Notes: generated by a model not told the origin, from the letters alone. A stretch of 64,000 bases of DNA from Chloroflexota bacterium (GCA_003670575.1 QWRD01000004.1:1-64000), one strand, 5' to 3'. Counted from the stretch's first letter, positions 52,999-61,984 are shown. Numbers and translations are program-made.

Positions 52999-53823
52999 AT
53001 GGTTGAGAAGTTGGTCACAGCCGATTGGGTTGCGCAGCACATGCACGATGCGAATGTGCGCCTGATCGAGGTGGACGTGGACACCGAGGCGTACCGCGAG
53101 AGCCACCTGGAGGGTGCAGTCGCGTTCAACTGGACCTCCCAACTGCAGGATCAGATCCGGCGCGACATCATCTCGCGGCCTGCACTTGATCTGCTGTTGA
53201 GCGAGGCGGGTGTCTCGAACGATACCCATGTGGTGTTGTACGGCGACAACAACAACTGGTTCGCGGCCTACGCGCTCTGGCTGCTGGAGTTGTACGGCCA
53301 CGAGAACGTCTCGTTGATGGACGGCGGGCGTGTGAAGTGGCTGGCCGACGGCCGCCCGGTAACGGCCGATGTGCTGGTAGTCGCACACACGCAGTACCGC
53401 GCGAAGGACGCCAACCTGGCGTTGCGCGCGCTGCGTGACGAGGTGCTGGCGGCCGCGAATGGCGGCGGCCCACAACTGGTTGATGTGCGCAGTCCCGCCG
53501 AATACAAGGGCGAGATCATCGCGCCCCCCGGCATGAGCGAGAGCGCGCAGCGCGCCGGGCACATCCCCGGTGCGAAGAGCATCCCGTGGGCACGCGCGGT
53601 GAACGAGGACGGGACGTTCCGCTCCGTGGACGAGTTGCGCACGTTGTACGGGGACGCCGGCGTGCAGGATGGCGAGCCGACCATCGCGTACTGCCGCATC
53701 GGTGAGCGCTCCTCGCACACCTGGTTCGTGCTGCACCACCTGCTCGGGTACGCGAACGTGAAGAACTACGATGGCTCCTGGACCGAGTACGGCTCGCTGA
53801 TCGGCGTGCCGGTCGAGAAGTAG
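52999..53823 (+). CDS. Thiosulfate sulfurtransferase (two rhodanese domains)
   Basis: 274 residues. The inactive N-terminal rhodanese domain (VVLYGDNNNWFAAYALWLL, MDGGRVKWL) is followed by the catalytic one with Cys232 in YCRIGERSSHTW and YDGSWTEYGS. This is the CysA/SseA type found in actinobacteria. It could move sulfur from thiosulfate to the activated carriers, standing in for the rhodanese domain missing from the E1 fusion. Two bases separate its stop from the next gene's start. Confidence 0.95.
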   Translation: MVEKLVTADWVAQHMHDANVRLIEVDVDTEAYRESHLEGAVAFNWTSQLQDQIRRDIISRPALDLLLSEAGVSNDTHVVLYGDNNNWFAAYALWLLELYGHENVSLMDGGRVKWLADGRPVTADVLVVAHTQYRAKDANLALRALRDEVLAAANGGGPQLVDVRSPAEYKGEIIAPPGMSESAQRAGHIPGAKSIPWARAVNEDGTFRSVDELRTLYGDAGVQDGEPTIAYCRIGERSSHTWFVLHHLLGYANVKNYDGSWTEYGSLIGVPVEK

Positions 53824-53824
53824 C

Positions 53825-54250
53825 GTGGCCACCGAGGCCGATCTGCTGGCGCTGGTGCTGCAACAAAGGTTGCTGGCGCGCGCGTTGGCAGCCAACGACT
53901 TCGGCGGGCTGCATTTGCACTTCGACATCACGGTGCTGGATCGCTATCGCGAGCGGGGCGCGACGCTGGTGCGCACGCGCACTGTCGGTCGCGTCTCGCT
54001 GCCGGGGCGCTGGTCGCTCGACCTCGGCATTGCGCCCAGTGAGCGGGCGGTGCATCTCCCGGCGGCCGACCTGCTGGAGCGGCTACCGGCCGAGGAGCAC
54101 GCGCACTGGGTGGCGCACTTCGTCACTGCACCCGCCAGCGAGCGGTTCATCCAGATGCGCATGACAACTGCGGCGTGTATTGATGATGGCGATGCCGTTC
54201 CGTGGGAGGCACCCACAGCACGCGCGTCTCGAACATCTCGCGCCACGTGA
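53825..54250 (+). CDS. Unknown protein between sulfurtransferase and Mec
   Basis: GTG start 1 base after the previous stop; 141 residues. No family recognised. Visible: a helical start (LLALVLQQRLLARALA), FGGLHLHFDITVLDRYRERG, a beta-rich centre and HAHWVAHFVTAP. The C-terminal ~30 residues are disordered, Ala/Arg/Ser-rich. Placement inside the sulfur-carrier operon suggests an accessory role, which is inference only. Confidence 0.55.
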   Translation: MATEADLLALVLQQRLLARALAANDFGGLHLHFDITVLDRYRERGATLVRTRTVGRVSLPGRWSLDLGIAPSERAVHLPAADLLERLPAEEHAHWVAHFVTAPASERFIQMRMTTAACIDDGDAVPWEAPTARASRTSRAT

Positions 54251-54277
54251 GCGTATGCAGCCGACGAAGGGGAACCG

Positions 54278-54799
54278 ATGCCACGCATCCCGCGCGCGAT
54301 CATCGACGAAATGGTGGCGCATGCCCGCGCCGACTTGCCAAACGAGGCGTGCGGCATCGTGCATGCTCGCGAAGGCGTGCCGGTGGCGTCGTATCGCGTG
54401 AAGAACGCGGCGGCCAGCCCGTACCGCTACCTGATGGATCCGATGCAGCAGTATCGACTGGAGACGCAGCGCGACGAGAGCGGCGAGACGCTGTTCGCGA
54501 TCTACCATTCACACGTTGCGTCGGAGGGGCGGCCGTCGCAGACGGATCGTCGGCAGGCGTTCTTTCCGCCCGCGCAGGACGACAACGACTTTGACCGCGA
54601 CCCGGCATATCCCGGCACCTGGTACATCCTCGTCTCGCTCGCGGAAGAGCCGCCCACGGTGCGCGCGTTCCAGGTGAGCCGTGGTGGGATCGTCGACGAG
54701 GAACCGATCGAGACGGCCACGCTGCTGTCGGTGCTGGCGGCAGCGGCATCGCTGGTGTACCGCTGGGTGCGAGCGCGCTGGCCGTGGCTGTTCTGGTGA
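54278..54799 (+). CDS. mec: Mec-type JAMM metalloprotease with hydrophobic C-terminal tail
   Basis: 173 residues. The JAMM zinc set is complete: Glu23 in NEACGIV, His77 and His79 in YHSHVASEG, Ser87 and Asp90 in RPSQTD. In Mycobacterium, Mec hydrolyses CysO-cysteine to free cysteine and regenerate CysO. The last 26 residues (from about 148) are strongly hydrophobic with Trp/Arg (RWVRARWPWLFW), unlike mycobacterial Mec, and could anchor it to the membrane. It is the last gene of the cluster. Confidence 0.94.
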   Translation: MPRIPRAIIDEMVAHARADLPNEACGIVHAREGVPVASYRVKNAAASPYRYLMDPMQQYRLETQRDESGETLFAIYHSHVASEGRPSQTDRRQAFFPPAQDDNDFDRDPAYPGTWYILVSLAEEPPTVRAFQVSRGGIVDEEPIETATLLSVLAAAASLVYRWVRARWPWLFW

Positions 54800-54821
54800 G
54801 CGACACTCGGACAATCCACAC

Positions 54822-54920
54822 CCCAACCCTCCCCCGTGAAGGGGGAGGGAGCAGGAACGATGATCCGATCCTCGCTCCCCTCGCCACGTCTGCGGGGAGA
54901 GGGGCCGGGGGTGAGGGCTC
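54822..54920. repeat. C-rich palindromic dispersed repeat, copy 3
   Basis: CACCCCAACCCTCCCCC is inverted as GGGGGAGGGAGC, then CTCCCCTCGCC and GGGGAGAGGGGCCGGG with GGGTGAGGGC follow. Same family as 17752-17792 and 19004-19114; it separates mec from the folate gene. Confidence 0.6.
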
Positions 54921-54926
54921 CGGCCG

Positions 54927-56303
54927 ATGATGCCGCTGCGCATCGGTGGTCGGATGTTCATGTGGGGCGCGAGCACCTACGTGATGGGCATCGTGAACGC
55001 GACGCCGGACTCCTTCTCCGGCGACGGCGTGCTCGATCTCGCAGCCGCTCCCGACGCTGTGGCGGAACGAGCGGCCGAGCAGGCGCGGCGCATGGTGGCG
55101 GACGGCGCGGACCTCATCGACATCGGCGCGGAGTCGACACGGCCCGGCGGCGCGGAAGTGGCCGCGGACGCCGAGTGGGCGAGGCTGGAGCCGGTGCTAC
55201 GCGCGATTCGTGCGGCGGTCGCCGTTCCCATCACCGTGGACACCTCGAAGGCAGCGGTGGCCGAGCGCGCGTTCGAAGCTGGCGCAGACGCGCTGAATGA
55301 CGTGCACGGACTGCGGAGCGATCCGCAGATGGCCGCGCTGCTCGCGCGCAGCGGTCGGCCTGCCGTGCTCATGCACAACCAGCGAGGCCGCCCGCGCTCC
55401 GCCGACGTGATCGCCGATGTGCGCGCCGGCCTGACGGAGAGCATCCGCGTTGCGAGTCTGGTCGGCGTCGACGTGTCGCGGCTGATCCTCGACCCAGGGT
55501 TCGGCTTCGGGTGGGAGGTCGCGGAAAACCTCGAGTTGTTGCGCGGGCTCGGGGAGCTACGTGCGCTTGGGCACCCGCTGCTGCTGGGCACGTCCCGCAA
55601 GTCGACGATCGGTGCGGTGCTCGGCGGGCCGGAGGGCGCGCGCCCAGAGGACGACCGGCTCTGGGGCACCGCCGCGACCATGGCGTATGCCGTCGGCGCG
55701 GGCGTCGACCTTGTGCGCGTGCACGATGTGCGGGCGATGGCCGAGGTGGTGCGGGTGGCGGACGCCGCTGCGCGCGGCTGGCCGCCTCGGGAGCGGCGGG
55801 TCTGGCTCGCACTCGGCGGGAACCTCGGCGACCGCGTGGCGCGGCTGCGGGAGGCGCTAGACGGACTGCTGGCGGGCGGCGTGGGGATCGACCTCGTCTC
55901 GTCCATCTACGAAACGCCGCCGTGGGGCGTCGAGGATCAGCCGCGCTTCGCGAACATCGCGGTCGCGGGCCACTCGATGCTCGGTGCGCGCGAGCTACTG
56001 GTGCTCGCGAAGCGTATCGAGGCTTCGGCGGGTCGCGATTTCACCGCTGCCCGCAACAGCGCGCGCCCGATCGATGTCGACATCCTCGCGATCGAGGGTG
56101 AAGTCCTCGACGAACCGGACCTGCAGGTGCCGCACGCCGCGTTGCATGAGCGCGCGTTCGTGCTCGTCCCGCTCGTCGAGGTCGCGCCGGACTGGCGCCA
56201 CCCGCGCCTGCGTCGCACCGCGCGCGAACTGCTGGCCGACGTCGATGCGGGCGGCATCGAGGTGATCGCGGCGCCGGGGTGGTGGTCGCCGCCGGTCGGT
56301 TAG
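54927..56303 (+). CDS. folPK: Bifunctional dihydropteroate synthase - HPPK (FolP-FolK fusion)
   Basis: 458 residues. N-terminal FolP (about 1-285): YVMGIVNATPDSFSGDGV, DIGAESTRPGG, DTSKAAVAERAFEAGADALND, LDPGFGFGW, GTSRKSTIG. C-terminal FolK (about 290-450): VWLALGGNLGDRVARLREAL, YETPPWGVEDQPRFAN, ARNSARPIDVDILAI and ALHERAFVLVPLVEV. Both are folate-pathway enzymes; FolB, usually between or near them, is absent and the order is the reverse of plant and yeast HPPK-DHPS fusions. Confidence 0.93.
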   Translation: MMPLRIGGRMFMWGASTYVMGIVNATPDSFSGDGVLDLAAAPDAVAERAAEQARRMVADGADLIDIGAESTRPGGAEVAADAEWARLEPVLRAIRAAVAVPITVDTSKAAVAERAFEAGADALNDVHGLRSDPQMAALLARSGRPAVLMHNQRGRPRSADVIADVRAGLTESIRVASLVGVDVSRLILDPGFGFGWEVAENLELLRGLGELRALGHPLLLGTSRKSTIGAVLGGPEGARPEDDRLWGTAATMAYAVGAGVDLVRVHDVRAMAEVVRVADAAARGWPPRERRVWLALGGNLGDRVARLREALDGLLAGGVGIDLVSSIYETPPWGVEDQPRFANIAVAGHSMLGARELLVLAKRIEASAGRDFTAARNSARPIDVDILAIEGEVLDEPDLQVPHAALHERAFVLVPLVEVAPDWRHPRLRRTARELLADVDAGGIEVIAAPGWWSPPVG

Positions 56304-56319
56304 GCCAGTGCGCGGGACG

Positions 56320-56526
56320 CTACGACTCGTCCTCGTCCCACTTCGTGGCGGAGAGCGTCCACCCGACCCAGAATGCGACGCCCGAGAGCGCGACGAGCCC
56401 TCCGAGGATCGGGAGCGCGAGCGCGGCGTACGAGCGCTTCGAGATGCCGATGAGGAATAGCAGCAGTTGGATGACGGAGAACGCCATCAGTGCCTGGCCG
56501 GCCTGACGGGATTGCTCCGGGTTCAC
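56320..56526 (-). CDS. Small two-helix membrane protein
   Basis: 68 residues from a GTG overlapping the stop of the next gene upstream (GTGA). Two transmembrane helices, FSVIQLLLFLIGIS and ALPILGGLVALSGVAFWVGW, and an acidic tail (KWDEDES). Function unknown; translation probably coupled to the Trm112-like gene. Confidence 0.55.
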   Translation of the reverse strand: MNPEQSRQAGQALMAFSVIQLLLFLIGISKRSYAALALPILGGLVALSGVAFWVGWTLSATKWDEDES

Positions 56527-56750
56527 CCGTGTCCGCCGACGCCGCCGCTGTTGCCATCAGCGGCCATCGCCTCGCGTAATGCGGGCGGGAGCAGGTTCGG
56601 GATGCCGTCTTCGATCGGGTACCGCTCGTTGCACGCCTCGCAGCGGAGCTCGCCGGTGAGCACCTCGTCCGCCTCGACGGCGGCGATGGTGAGCACGAGC
56701 GGGCCCTTGCAGAGCGGGCAGGCGAGGATGTCCATCAGGTCCTGGCGCAT
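56523..56750 (-). CDS. Trm112/UPF0434-family zinc-ribbon protein
   Basis: 75 residues from the ATG at 56750. MDILACPLCKGPLVL, then LRCEACNERYPIEDGIPNLLPP, is the four-Cys signature of UPF0434/Trm112-like small proteins, which in other organisms activate methyltransferases. The C-terminal Gly-rich tail is not part of the family. Divergent from the gene at 56822. Confidence 0.85.
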   Translation of the reverse strand: MRQDLMDILACPLCKGPLVLTIAAVEADEVLTGELRCEACNERYPIEDGIPNLLPPALREAMAADGNSGGVGGHG

Positions 56751-56821
56751 GGGTGCCTCCGATCGGCGATGATAGAGAGGCGGGAATCGCCCGCGCAAAC
56801 CACGCCCGCGAAAGGCCCGCC

Positions 56822-57511
56822 ATGCCCACCGACCAAGTGGTCGATCGCATCCCGCTGCATCGGTCCGTCGCCGTGGTCACGGAAGACACGATCACGGTTG
56901 GCCCGGGGCGCGCGCAACTCGTCGGGGCGGTCATCGAACTGGCCATCGCCGCTCTGGCGGTGGCGGCGATCGTCTTCCTGTTCGACTGGCTGCCGCTGGC
57001 GGTGTTGATGGTGCTGCTGCTAGTGGCGCTCTTCCTGGGGCCGGTGGGCATCCTGGGGCTGGTGTACGGGGCGATGGGCGCGAGCTTTGTCATGGAGCGA
57101 GCCAAGGGCAGCGCCAGGTGGCAGCAAGGCTTCCTCGGGCTCGGCATCGGCACCGTGGACGGCGTCGGGTTTGGCGATGTCGCGCGGCTCGAGGTGACTG
57201 GCGACTTTGAGCGCGAACTGACCGACGGCGACCGCCAGGACGTGGTGCATTGGGAGATCCGGCTGGTAAAGGCCAATGGGCGCGTACTGAACATCGGTGT
57301 CGTGGTGGCGGCGCGACCGCTGGCCGCGATCGGTCTGGAGCGCGCCAACCGGCTGTGCGAGGCGGTCGCCGCCATGGCGGGTGTGGAGGCGCGCGCCGCG
57401 GTGCTTCCGCTCGACGCGCCGGAGGCCACCGCCGAGTCTGCCGTGGCGCCGGCACCCGCTCGGTCGCGGCGGCGGTACCGCCGGGTACCCGGGTCGAGCG
57501 AGGCGGAGTGA
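56822..57511 (+). CDS. Two-helix membrane protein with cytoplasmic domain
   Basis: 229 residues from the ATG at 56822 (AAAGG upstream). Two adjacent transmembrane helices (ELAIAALAVAAIVFLFDWL and AVLMVLLLVALFLGPVGILGL) are followed by a soluble domain (ERELTDGDRQDVVHWEIRLVKANGRVLNIGVVV) resembling a small beta-rich PH-like fold, and a basic Arg tail. Not recognised. Confidence 0.5.
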   Translation: MPTDQVVDRIPLHRSVAVVTEDTITVGPGRAQLVGAVIELAIAALAVAAIVFLFDWLPLAVLMVLLLVALFLGPVGILGLVYGAMGASFVMERAKGSARWQQGFLGLGIGTVDGVGFGDVARLEVTGDFERELTDGDRQDVVHWEIRLVKANGRVLNIGVVVAARPLAAIGLERANRLCEAVAAMAGVEARAAVLPLDAPEATAESAVAPAPARSRRRYRRVPGSSEAE

Positions 57512-57584
57512 GTCCCATTCGGGGTCGCGAGCATGGTTGGTGGCCATCGGTCGCGGCGGTGGTACACTGCCGATTGCACACTAG

Positions 57585-59108
57585 ATGTTGGGCTATCTCT
57601 GTTTGGGGGGCGATCGAGTGATCCCCAGCCTGCGCGAAAAGTGCGGGGTCTTCGGCGTTTTCGCGCCAGGCGAAGACGTAGCTCGGCTTACCTTCTTTGG
57701 TCTTCATGCACTGCAGCATCGCGGACAGGAATCGGCGGGGATCGCCGCCACTGACGGCGAGCGGATTTCCGTATTCGCACGCATGGGCCTGGTGGCGCAG
57801 GCGTTCGATGAGGAGTCGCTGGAGGGCCTGACCGGCATCGCCGCGATCGGCCACACGCGCTACTCGACCACCGGCTCCAGCGTCGAGTGCAATATCCAGC
57901 CACTGCTGGTCACTGACGGCGCCGACCACCTCCCTATGATCGATGGCCATCCGCGGCAGTTGGCGCTGGCGCACAACGGCAACATCGTCAACGCGGACAC
58001 GCTGCGCGCCGACCTCGAGTCGCAGGGCATCGTCTTTGAAACCACCACCGACTCCGAGGTGATCGCACAGTTGATCGCGACCGCGCCGGGCCTGGACTGG
58101 GATCAGCGGTTCGCCGCGATGATGCGCCGCGCGAACGGCGCATACTCGCTCACCGTGCTCACTCGTGACGCGTTGTTCGGTGTGCGTGACCCGAACGGGG
58201 TGCGCCCGCTCTGCATCGGGCAACTCGATGGCGGGTACGTCATCGCTTCCGAGACCTGTGCGTTGGACCACCTGGGCGCCACGTTCCTGCGCGAGGTGGA
58301 GCCGGGCGAGGTAGTGCGCGTTGATGCCAGCGGCATCACCTCTTGGTTCCCGATCGGCCAGGAGCAGCAACGGCGGGCACTCTGCCTGCTGGAGTACATC
58401 TACTTCGCGCGGCCGGACTCCCGGATGCGCGGTGAGTTGCTGTACGAGGCGCGCATGCGCATGGGTGCAGCACTCTCCCGGGAGCATCCCGTGGACGCGG
58501 ATATCGTCATCGGCATCCCGGACTCGGCCACCGCCGCCGCCATCGGGTACGCGCAGGCCTCCGGCATCCCGTATGTCGAGGCACTGGTCAAGAATCGTTA
58601 CGTGGGGCGCACCTTCATCCAGCCCGATCAGCGGCTGCGCGACCGTGGCGTACAGCTGAAGTTCAATCCGCTGCCGGAGATGCTCCGCGGTCGCCGCGTG
58701 GTGGTCGTGGACGACACGATCGTGCGCGGCACCACGACGCCACGGGTGGTGGCGATGCTGCGCAAGGCCGGGGCGCGCGAGATCCACATGCGCATCACCT
58801 CGCCGCCGATCCAGCACCCATGCTTCTACGGGGTGGACATGGCGACGCGAGGCGAGCTGATCGCTGCCCAGCGGGAGATCGAGGCGATCCGGCTACACAT
58901 CGGCGCGGACAGCCTCGGCTACCTCTCGCTGGCCGCCACTGCCGCGGCCACCTCCCAGCCGGAGGAGCATCTGTGCACGGCGTGCTTCAGCGGCAACTAC
59001 CCGCGCGAGGTGCCGCTGCAGCTGGACAAGTTCGCGCTGGAGATTCCGGCGCTCCCAGTGGCAGTGCGCGATGGCGGCCAGGTGGAGCCGCTACCGCTCG
59101 CGCGCTAG
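57585..59108 (+). CDS. purF: Amidophosphoribosyltransferase
   Basis: 507 residues from the ATG at 57585; an alternative GTG at 57618, with GGGGGG 9 bases upstream, would give an 8-residue propeptide before Cys. The glutaminase N-terminus (KCGVFGVF, HALQHRGQESAGIA, GHTRYSTTGSS) precedes the PRPP domain with VVVVDDTIVRGTTTPRVV. CTACFSGNYP near the end matches Fe-S-type PurF. First committed step of purine synthesis; purM and purH follow. Confidence 0.95.
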   Translation: MLGYLCLGGDRVIPSLREKCGVFGVFAPGEDVARLTFFGLHALQHRGQESAGIAATDGERISVFARMGLVAQAFDEESLEGLTGIAAIGHTRYSTTGSSVECNIQPLLVTDGADHLPMIDGHPRQLALAHNGNIVNADTLRADLESQGIVFETTTDSEVIAQLIATAPGLDWDQRFAAMMRRANGAYSLTVLTRDALFGVRDPNGVRPLCIGQLDGGYVIASETCALDHLGATFLREVEPGEVVRVDASGITSWFPIGQEQQRRALCLLEYIYFARPDSRMRGELLYEARMRMGAALSREHPVDADIVIGIPDSATAAAIGYAQASGIPYVEALVKNRYVGRTFIQPDQRLRDRGVQLKFNPLPEMLRGRRVVVVDDTIVRGTTTPRVVAMLRKAGAREIHMRITSPPIQHPCFYGVDMATRGELIAAQREIEAIRLHIGADSLGYLSLAATAAATSQPEEHLCTACFSGNYPREVPLQLDKFALEIPALPVAVRDGGQVEPLPLAR

Positions 59109-59217
59109 GGCCGGTACGCTGCTGGCTGCGGCGCGCGGCAGCCTCCCCACTTCGCCTCGCCCCCGGGACAGACCTGATGAGAACGTCCATGACCACGCGC
59201 ATGAGGACGGTCGCGCT

Positions 59218-60291
59218 ATGACCGCGACCTCCGATCGCCCAGAGGACCGTCCGCTTCGCTACTCGGACGCCGGTGTCGACATCGACGCCGCCGAGGCGAC
59301 CGTGCTGCGCTACCGCGAGATCGGGCGCCGCACGAATCGTCCGGAGGTGATGGGCGGTGTCGGGCCGTTCGCGGGGCTGTTCCGGCTAGGCGCGTTTCGC
59401 GACCCGGTGATCGTCAGCAGCACGGACGGCGTGGGCACCAAGCTGCGCATCGCGATCGCGTGTGGGCGTTACGACACCATTGGCCAGGACCTGGTCAACC
59501 ACTGCGTGAACGACATCCTCACCACCGGCGCCGAGCCGCTGTTCTTCCTCGACTACCTCGCGTCCACAGACCTGACCCAGGAGCGGCGCGTTGAGGTGGT
59601 GGGAGGCATGGGGCAGGCCTGTGTGGAGAACCACACGGCGCTGATCGGCGGGGAGACCGCTGACATGCCCGACATGTACGAGTCGGGCGACTTCGATATC
59701 GCGGGCTTCATCGTTGGTGTGGTGGAGCGCGATGCCGTGATCGATGGCTCGCGCATCGCGCCCGGCGACGTGCTGCTGGCTCTGCCGTCGAGCGGCCTGC
59801 ACACCAACGGCTACTCGCTCGTGCGCGAAGCGTTTGGTGTCGGCAAGGGCAACGACGAGCTCGATCGCGAAGTGCTCGAGCGTAGGTACGAAGAGCTGGG
59901 CGGAACGCTCGGCGATGCGCTGCTCGCGGTGCACCGCTCCTACCTCGACGTGCTGCGCCCGGTGCTGCCACAGCTGCACGGCTGGGCACACATCACCGGT
60001 GGCGGCATCCCCGGCAACCTCCCGCGCATCTTCCGCGATGAGATCGCCGCGACCATCGATGCCGATTCATGGCAGGTGCCCGCGCTGTTCCGGCTGATTC
60101 AGCGCGCGGGCAACGTGGAGGATGCGGAGATGTTCCGCACATTCAACATGGGCGTCGGCGCGATCCTTGCGGTGGCGAGCGACGAGGCGGATGCGGTGCT
60201 GGCGGCGATTCCGGACGCGTGGCGCATCGGCGAGATCGTCGCGCGCGGCGCAGGCGAGTCGGCCGTGCGCGGCCTGCCCGGCAGCGAGTAG
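59218..60291 (+). CDS. purM: Phosphoribosylformylglycinamidine cyclo-ligase
   Basis: 357 residues from the ATG at 59218. ATP-grasp-like AIR synthase family: YSDAGVDIDAAEA, STDGVGTKL, NHCVNDILTTGAEPLFFLDYLA, ALIGGETADMP, SSGLHTNGYSLVR and HITGGGIPGNLPR. Catalyses ring closure to AIR. Sits between purF and purH. Confidence 0.96.
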   Translation: MTATSDRPEDRPLRYSDAGVDIDAAEATVLRYREIGRRTNRPEVMGGVGPFAGLFRLGAFRDPVIVSSTDGVGTKLRIAIACGRYDTIGQDLVNHCVNDILTTGAEPLFFLDYLASTDLTQERRVEVVGGMGQACVENHTALIGGETADMPDMYESGDFDIAGFIVGVVERDAVIDGSRIAPGDVLLALPSSGLHTNGYSLVREAFGVGKGNDELDREVLERRYEELGGTLGDALLAVHRSYLDVLRPVLPQLHGWAHITGGGIPGNLPRIFRDEIAATIDADSWQVPALFRLIQRAGNVEDAEMFRTFNMGVGAILAVASDEADAVLAAIPDAWRIGEIVARGAGESAVRGLPGSE

Positions 60292-60307
60292 GACGAGGGA
60301 GACCACG

Positions 60308-61885
60308 ATGCGCGCAATCCTGAGCGTGTACGACAAGACCGGGCTGGTGGAGTTCGCGCGCGGACTGCATGACCTCGGCTGGGAGTTGTTCTCCACCGGT
60401 GGGACGCACGCCGCGATCCACGGCGCCGGCCTCCCGGTCGGCACTGTCGCCGAACTCACCGGGCACCCGGAGATCCTCGGCGGGCGAGTGAAGACGCTGC
60501 ACCCGAAGGTGCACGGCGGGCTGCTGTTTCGTCGTGGCCACGCGGAGGACGCTGCCGAGATCGCGCAGCACGGCATCGAGCCGCTGGACATGGTGGTGGG
60601 CAACCTCTACCCGTTCGTGCAGGCCGTGACGCGCGGGGAGCCGACGCTGCCCGAGGCGTTGGAGGAGATCGACATCGGCGGGCCGACGATGATCCGCGCG
60701 GCCGCCAAGAACCACCCCTGGGTGATCCCCGTCGTCGACCCGGCGGACTACCCCGCGGTACTTGAGGGGTTGCGCGCTGGTGGCCTGGACGCTGCACAGC
60801 GTCGGGCGCTGGCGGCGAAGGCTTTCCAGCACGTCGCGCACTACGACACGGCGATCGCCGAGTACTTGCGCACCGAGGATGAGTTGTTCCCGGAGCAGTT
60901 GAGCGTCGGCCTGACTCGCATTGGCGATGAGTTGCGTTACGGCGAGAACCCGCATCAGCGCGCCGCGTTCTACTCGCTCGATTCCGTGCGCACGCCGGTG
61001 GAGGGCATCGGCGGGTACACGCAGCACCACGGCAAGTCGATGTCCCTGACGAACTTCCTGGACACCGATGCCGCGTACAACCTGGTCGCGGACTGCGAGC
61101 AGCCGGCGGTCGCGATCATCAAGCACACCAACCCGTGCTGCTTCGCGACCGGCGGTGCGTCGAATGGCGGGGACTCGCTCGCGGTGCTTTACGAGCGCGC
61201 GCTGACGCAGGGCGACGCGATCTCGGCGTACGGCGGCATCGTCGCGTGCAACCGACCGCTGGACATGGCGCTGGCGACGGCGCTGCGCGACCTCCTGAGC
61301 CCGGTCGCTGGGGTGCGCATGTTCTTCGAGATTGTCATCGTGCCCGGGTTCGAGCCTGGTGCGCTGGAGCACCTACAGCGGAAGTCCGCGGACCTGCGCA
61401 TCCTCAGCGCACCGCTCGGCGATCCGCGGCGGACGCGCCTCGACGTGCGAGGAGTACGCGGTGGTGTGCTCGTACAGACGGCTGACAGCACGGTAGAGAC
61501 GGCCTTCGAGGCCACATCTGCCCGTCAGCCCACCCCGCAGGAACTGGCGGACCTGCGCGTCGCCTGGGCGGTGTGCCGCCATGTGAAGTCCAACGCGATC
61601 ACCCTCGTGAAGGATGGCGTGCTGGTCGGGATGGGGGCGGGCCAGCCCAACCGCGTGGAGAGCGCGCGGCTCGCCGTCGCGGCGGCTGGAGCGGCCGCGC
61701 GAGGCGCCGTGCTGGCCTCCGATGCCTTCTTCCCGTTCCCGGACTCACTGGAGGTCGCAGCGGCCGCCGGCGTGACGGCAGCCGTGCATCCCGGTGGGTC
61801 GATGCGCGACGGCGATTCGGTGGCGGTCGCGGACGCGAATGGCATGGCACTGGTGACCAGCGGGGTGCGGCACTTCCGGCACTAG
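60308..61885 (+). CDS. purH: Bifunctional AICAR transformylase / IMP cyclohydrolase
   Basis: 525 residues from the ATG at 60308 (GAGGGAG upstream). N-terminal IMP cyclohydrolase (ILSVYDKTGLVEFARGL, STGGTHAAIH, GGRVKTLHPKVHGGLLF) and C-terminal formyltransferase (RYGENPHQRAAFYS, IIKHTNPCCFATG, SDAFFPFPDS, GGSMRDGDSV). Completes purine synthesis to IMP, used by PurA earlier in the window. Confidence 0.97.
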   Translation: MRAILSVYDKTGLVEFARGLHDLGWELFSTGGTHAAIHGAGLPVGTVAELTGHPEILGGRVKTLHPKVHGGLLFRRGHAEDAAEIAQHGIEPLDMVVGNLYPFVQAVTRGEPTLPEALEEIDIGGPTMIRAAAKNHPWVIPVVDPADYPAVLEGLRAGGLDAAQRRALAAKAFQHVAHYDTAIAEYLRTEDELFPEQLSVGLTRIGDELRYGENPHQRAAFYSLDSVRTPVEGIGGYTQHHGKSMSLTNFLDTDAAYNLVADCEQPAVAIIKHTNPCCFATGGASNGGDSLAVLYERALTQGDAISAYGGIVACNRPLDMALATALRDLLSPVAGVRMFFEIVIVPGFEPGALEHLQRKSADLRILSAPLGDPRRTRLDVRGVRGGVLVQTADSTVETAFEATSARQPTPQELADLRVAWAVCRHVKSNAITLVKDGVLVGMGAGQPNRVESARLAVAAAGAAARGAVLASDAFFPFPDSLEVAAAAGVTAAVHPGGSMRDGDSVAVADANGMALVTSGVRHFRH

Positions 61886-61949
61886 TCCGCCGCCGCGACG
61901 TTGGCGTGGCGGCTACGAGCCTCGTGCATTCCGATGGTGGCGAGGCGTG

Positions 61950-61978
61950 CGGACACCGAGCGTGAAGCGCGGTACTAT
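61950..61978 (+). promoter_or_regulatory. Promoter giving a leaderless glycosyltransferase mRNA
   Basis: CGGACA and TACTAT are 17 bases apart; the GTG at 61985 is 6 bases after the -10, so transcription would start at or next to it. No ribosome-binding site is present. Confidence 0.5.
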
Positions 61979-61984
61979 GCGCCC

